A DNA stretch of 6,490 nucleotides, taken from JAHJDR01 sp964609965 (GTDB lineage Bacteria > UBA10199 > JADGCS01). Shown here piece by piece: positions 6,169 to 6,490 of this stretch (its first letter is position 1; every line of letters starts with the position of its first letter). A model generated the notes under the pieces. That model did no database searches, was not told the DNA's origin, and was given only the letters and a program-made list of their open reading frames with translations. The translations under genes were made by a program, and so were the position numbers. The stretch is from the NCBI GenBank assembly GCA_964609965.1, contig CAZSTS010000042.1, positions 1 to 6,490 on the forward strand, in the 5' to 3' direction.

Positions 6169-6214
6169 TACTAAGGCCCCAAGGTCCATAGGCCCTTAGG
6201 CCCAATCCCCAATC
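6169..6214. repeat. Degenerate 7/8-bp tandem repeats between batC-like gene and batD
   Basis: On the minus strand the sequence reads GATTGGG twice (6214-6201), then four related octamers: CCTAAGGG, CCTATGGA, CCTTGGGG and CCTTAGTA (6200-6169). The first copy overlaps the stop codon of the upstream gene. The octamers also make a near-perfect inverted repeat (CTAAGGCCC at 6171-6179 against GGCCCTTAG at 6191-6199), so the mRNA could form a hairpin just before the batD start. The role is unknown; it could lower batD translation relative to the upstream gene. Confidence 0.65.
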
Positions 6215-6490
6215 ACCATGGTTTTTCGATGTCTTTATCCTGATCTGATTTTTTATTAATCATATACCGCAACGCATCGCCTGGTTCGTCAGAAACAGAG
6301 TTCAACCATTTTTGTGGATTTTTATCAAACTCCCTTTCCTGGTCTGACTGGTCTGACTGGTCTGACTGGTCCGACTGGTCTGACTGGTCCGACTGGTCTG
6401 ACTGGTCTGACTGGTCCGACTGGTCTGACTGGTCCGACTGGTCTGACTGGTCTGACTGGTCCGACTGGTCTGACTGGTCCGACTGGTCTG
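6213..6490 (-). CDS. C-terminal end of a BatC/BatB-like protein (partial)
   Basis: An open frame enters from the right edge and ends at TGA (6215-6213), giving 91 visible residues with no start in the window. The first 50 are sixteen Asp-Gln-Ser triplets plus a final Asp-Gln, a highly polar and surely disordered segment. The remaining 41 run EREFDKNPQKWLNSVSDEPG...KPW. The segment QKWLNSVSDEPGDALRYMINKK resembles the short C-terminal motif (W-L-x-x-I-x-D-D-P-G-x-L-L-R) that ends BatC and fused BatB-BatC proteins after a low-complexity region. In this frame the repeat's only variable base is silent (TCA/TCG), which supports it being coding. It lies directly before batD, where batC is normally found. 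The upstream TPR or von Willebrand domains fall outside the window, so the gene symbol is left open. Confidence 0.8.
   Translation of the reverse strand, partial: DQSDQSDQSDQSDQSDQSDQSDQSDQSDQSDQSDQSDQSDQSDQSDQSDQEREFDKNPQKWLNSVSDEPGDALRYMINKKSDQDKDIEKPW
6339..6490. repeat. 9-bp coding tandem repeat with 45-bp higher-order unit
   Basis: The array is about 17 copies of a 9-bp unit with two variants, A (GGTCTGACT) and B (GGTCCGACT), on the plus strand. From 6341 the order is A, then AABAB three times (6350-6394, 6395-6439, 6440-6484), then the start of another A unit at the edge. The three 45-bp blocks are identical, so the array grew by copying five units at once. Being a multiple of three, any copy change keeps the frame and alters only the length of the Asp-Gln-Ser stretch. 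Confidence 0.97.

Noticed and set aside
6161..6205. 15-residue N-terminal extension of BatD from a TTG start
   Set aside because: It is encoded by degenerate intergenic repeats and would bury the clear signal peptide beginning at the ATG at 6160.

Overview
The window comes from a fairly AT-rich Gram-negative bacterium. An outer-membrane beta-barrel protein with a signal peptide, a Bat (Bacteroides aerotolerance-type) gene cluster and the long bacterial form of S-adenosylhomocysteine hydrolase together suggest a proteobacterium. A deltaproteobacterial or related lineage is my best guess, based on gene content and the style of the intergenic repeats; it is not proven. All real genes lie on the minus strand, so transcription runs from the right edge to the left.

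Reading in the direction of transcription, the right edge (6490-6213) holds the 3' end of a BatC/BatB-like gene. Its visible part is about 17 copies of a 9-bp unit encoding Asp-Gln-Ser, then a conserved-looking C-terminus. A 52-bp gap of degenerate 7/8-bp repeats follows, then batD (6160-4358). batE (4361-3567) overlaps batD by an ATGA junction. These look like the last three genes of a bat operon whose products assemble at the inner membrane and face the periplasm. After 71 bp comes ahcY (3495-2071), the housekeeping enzyme of the activated methyl cycle. It has a strong ribosome binding site and possibly a weak promoter of its own.

A 602-bp gap (2070-1469) has two parts. The ahcY-proximal part (about 2010-1790) is full of A and T homopolymer runs and has no convincing terminator or gene. 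The other part carries a near-consensus sigma-70 promoter (1703-1674) and a structured leader of about 200 nt for a porin-like outer-membrane protein (1468-344). That gene ends at a strong intrinsic terminator (304-269).

Beyond the terminator, positions 268-1 hold no gene. They contain a 121-bp imperfect palindrome that abuts the terminator T-tract, part of a second copy of the same element, and a period-7 minisatellite (about eight copies of ATCTAGC plus CTCAT-type heptamers) running to the left edge.

The genes are ordinary, recognisable families. I found no defence system, mobile-element gene, CRISPR array or RNA gene. The points worth a second look are the nested tandem repeat in the BatC-like gene, the palindrome and heptamer repeats, and the structured leader of the porin-like gene.
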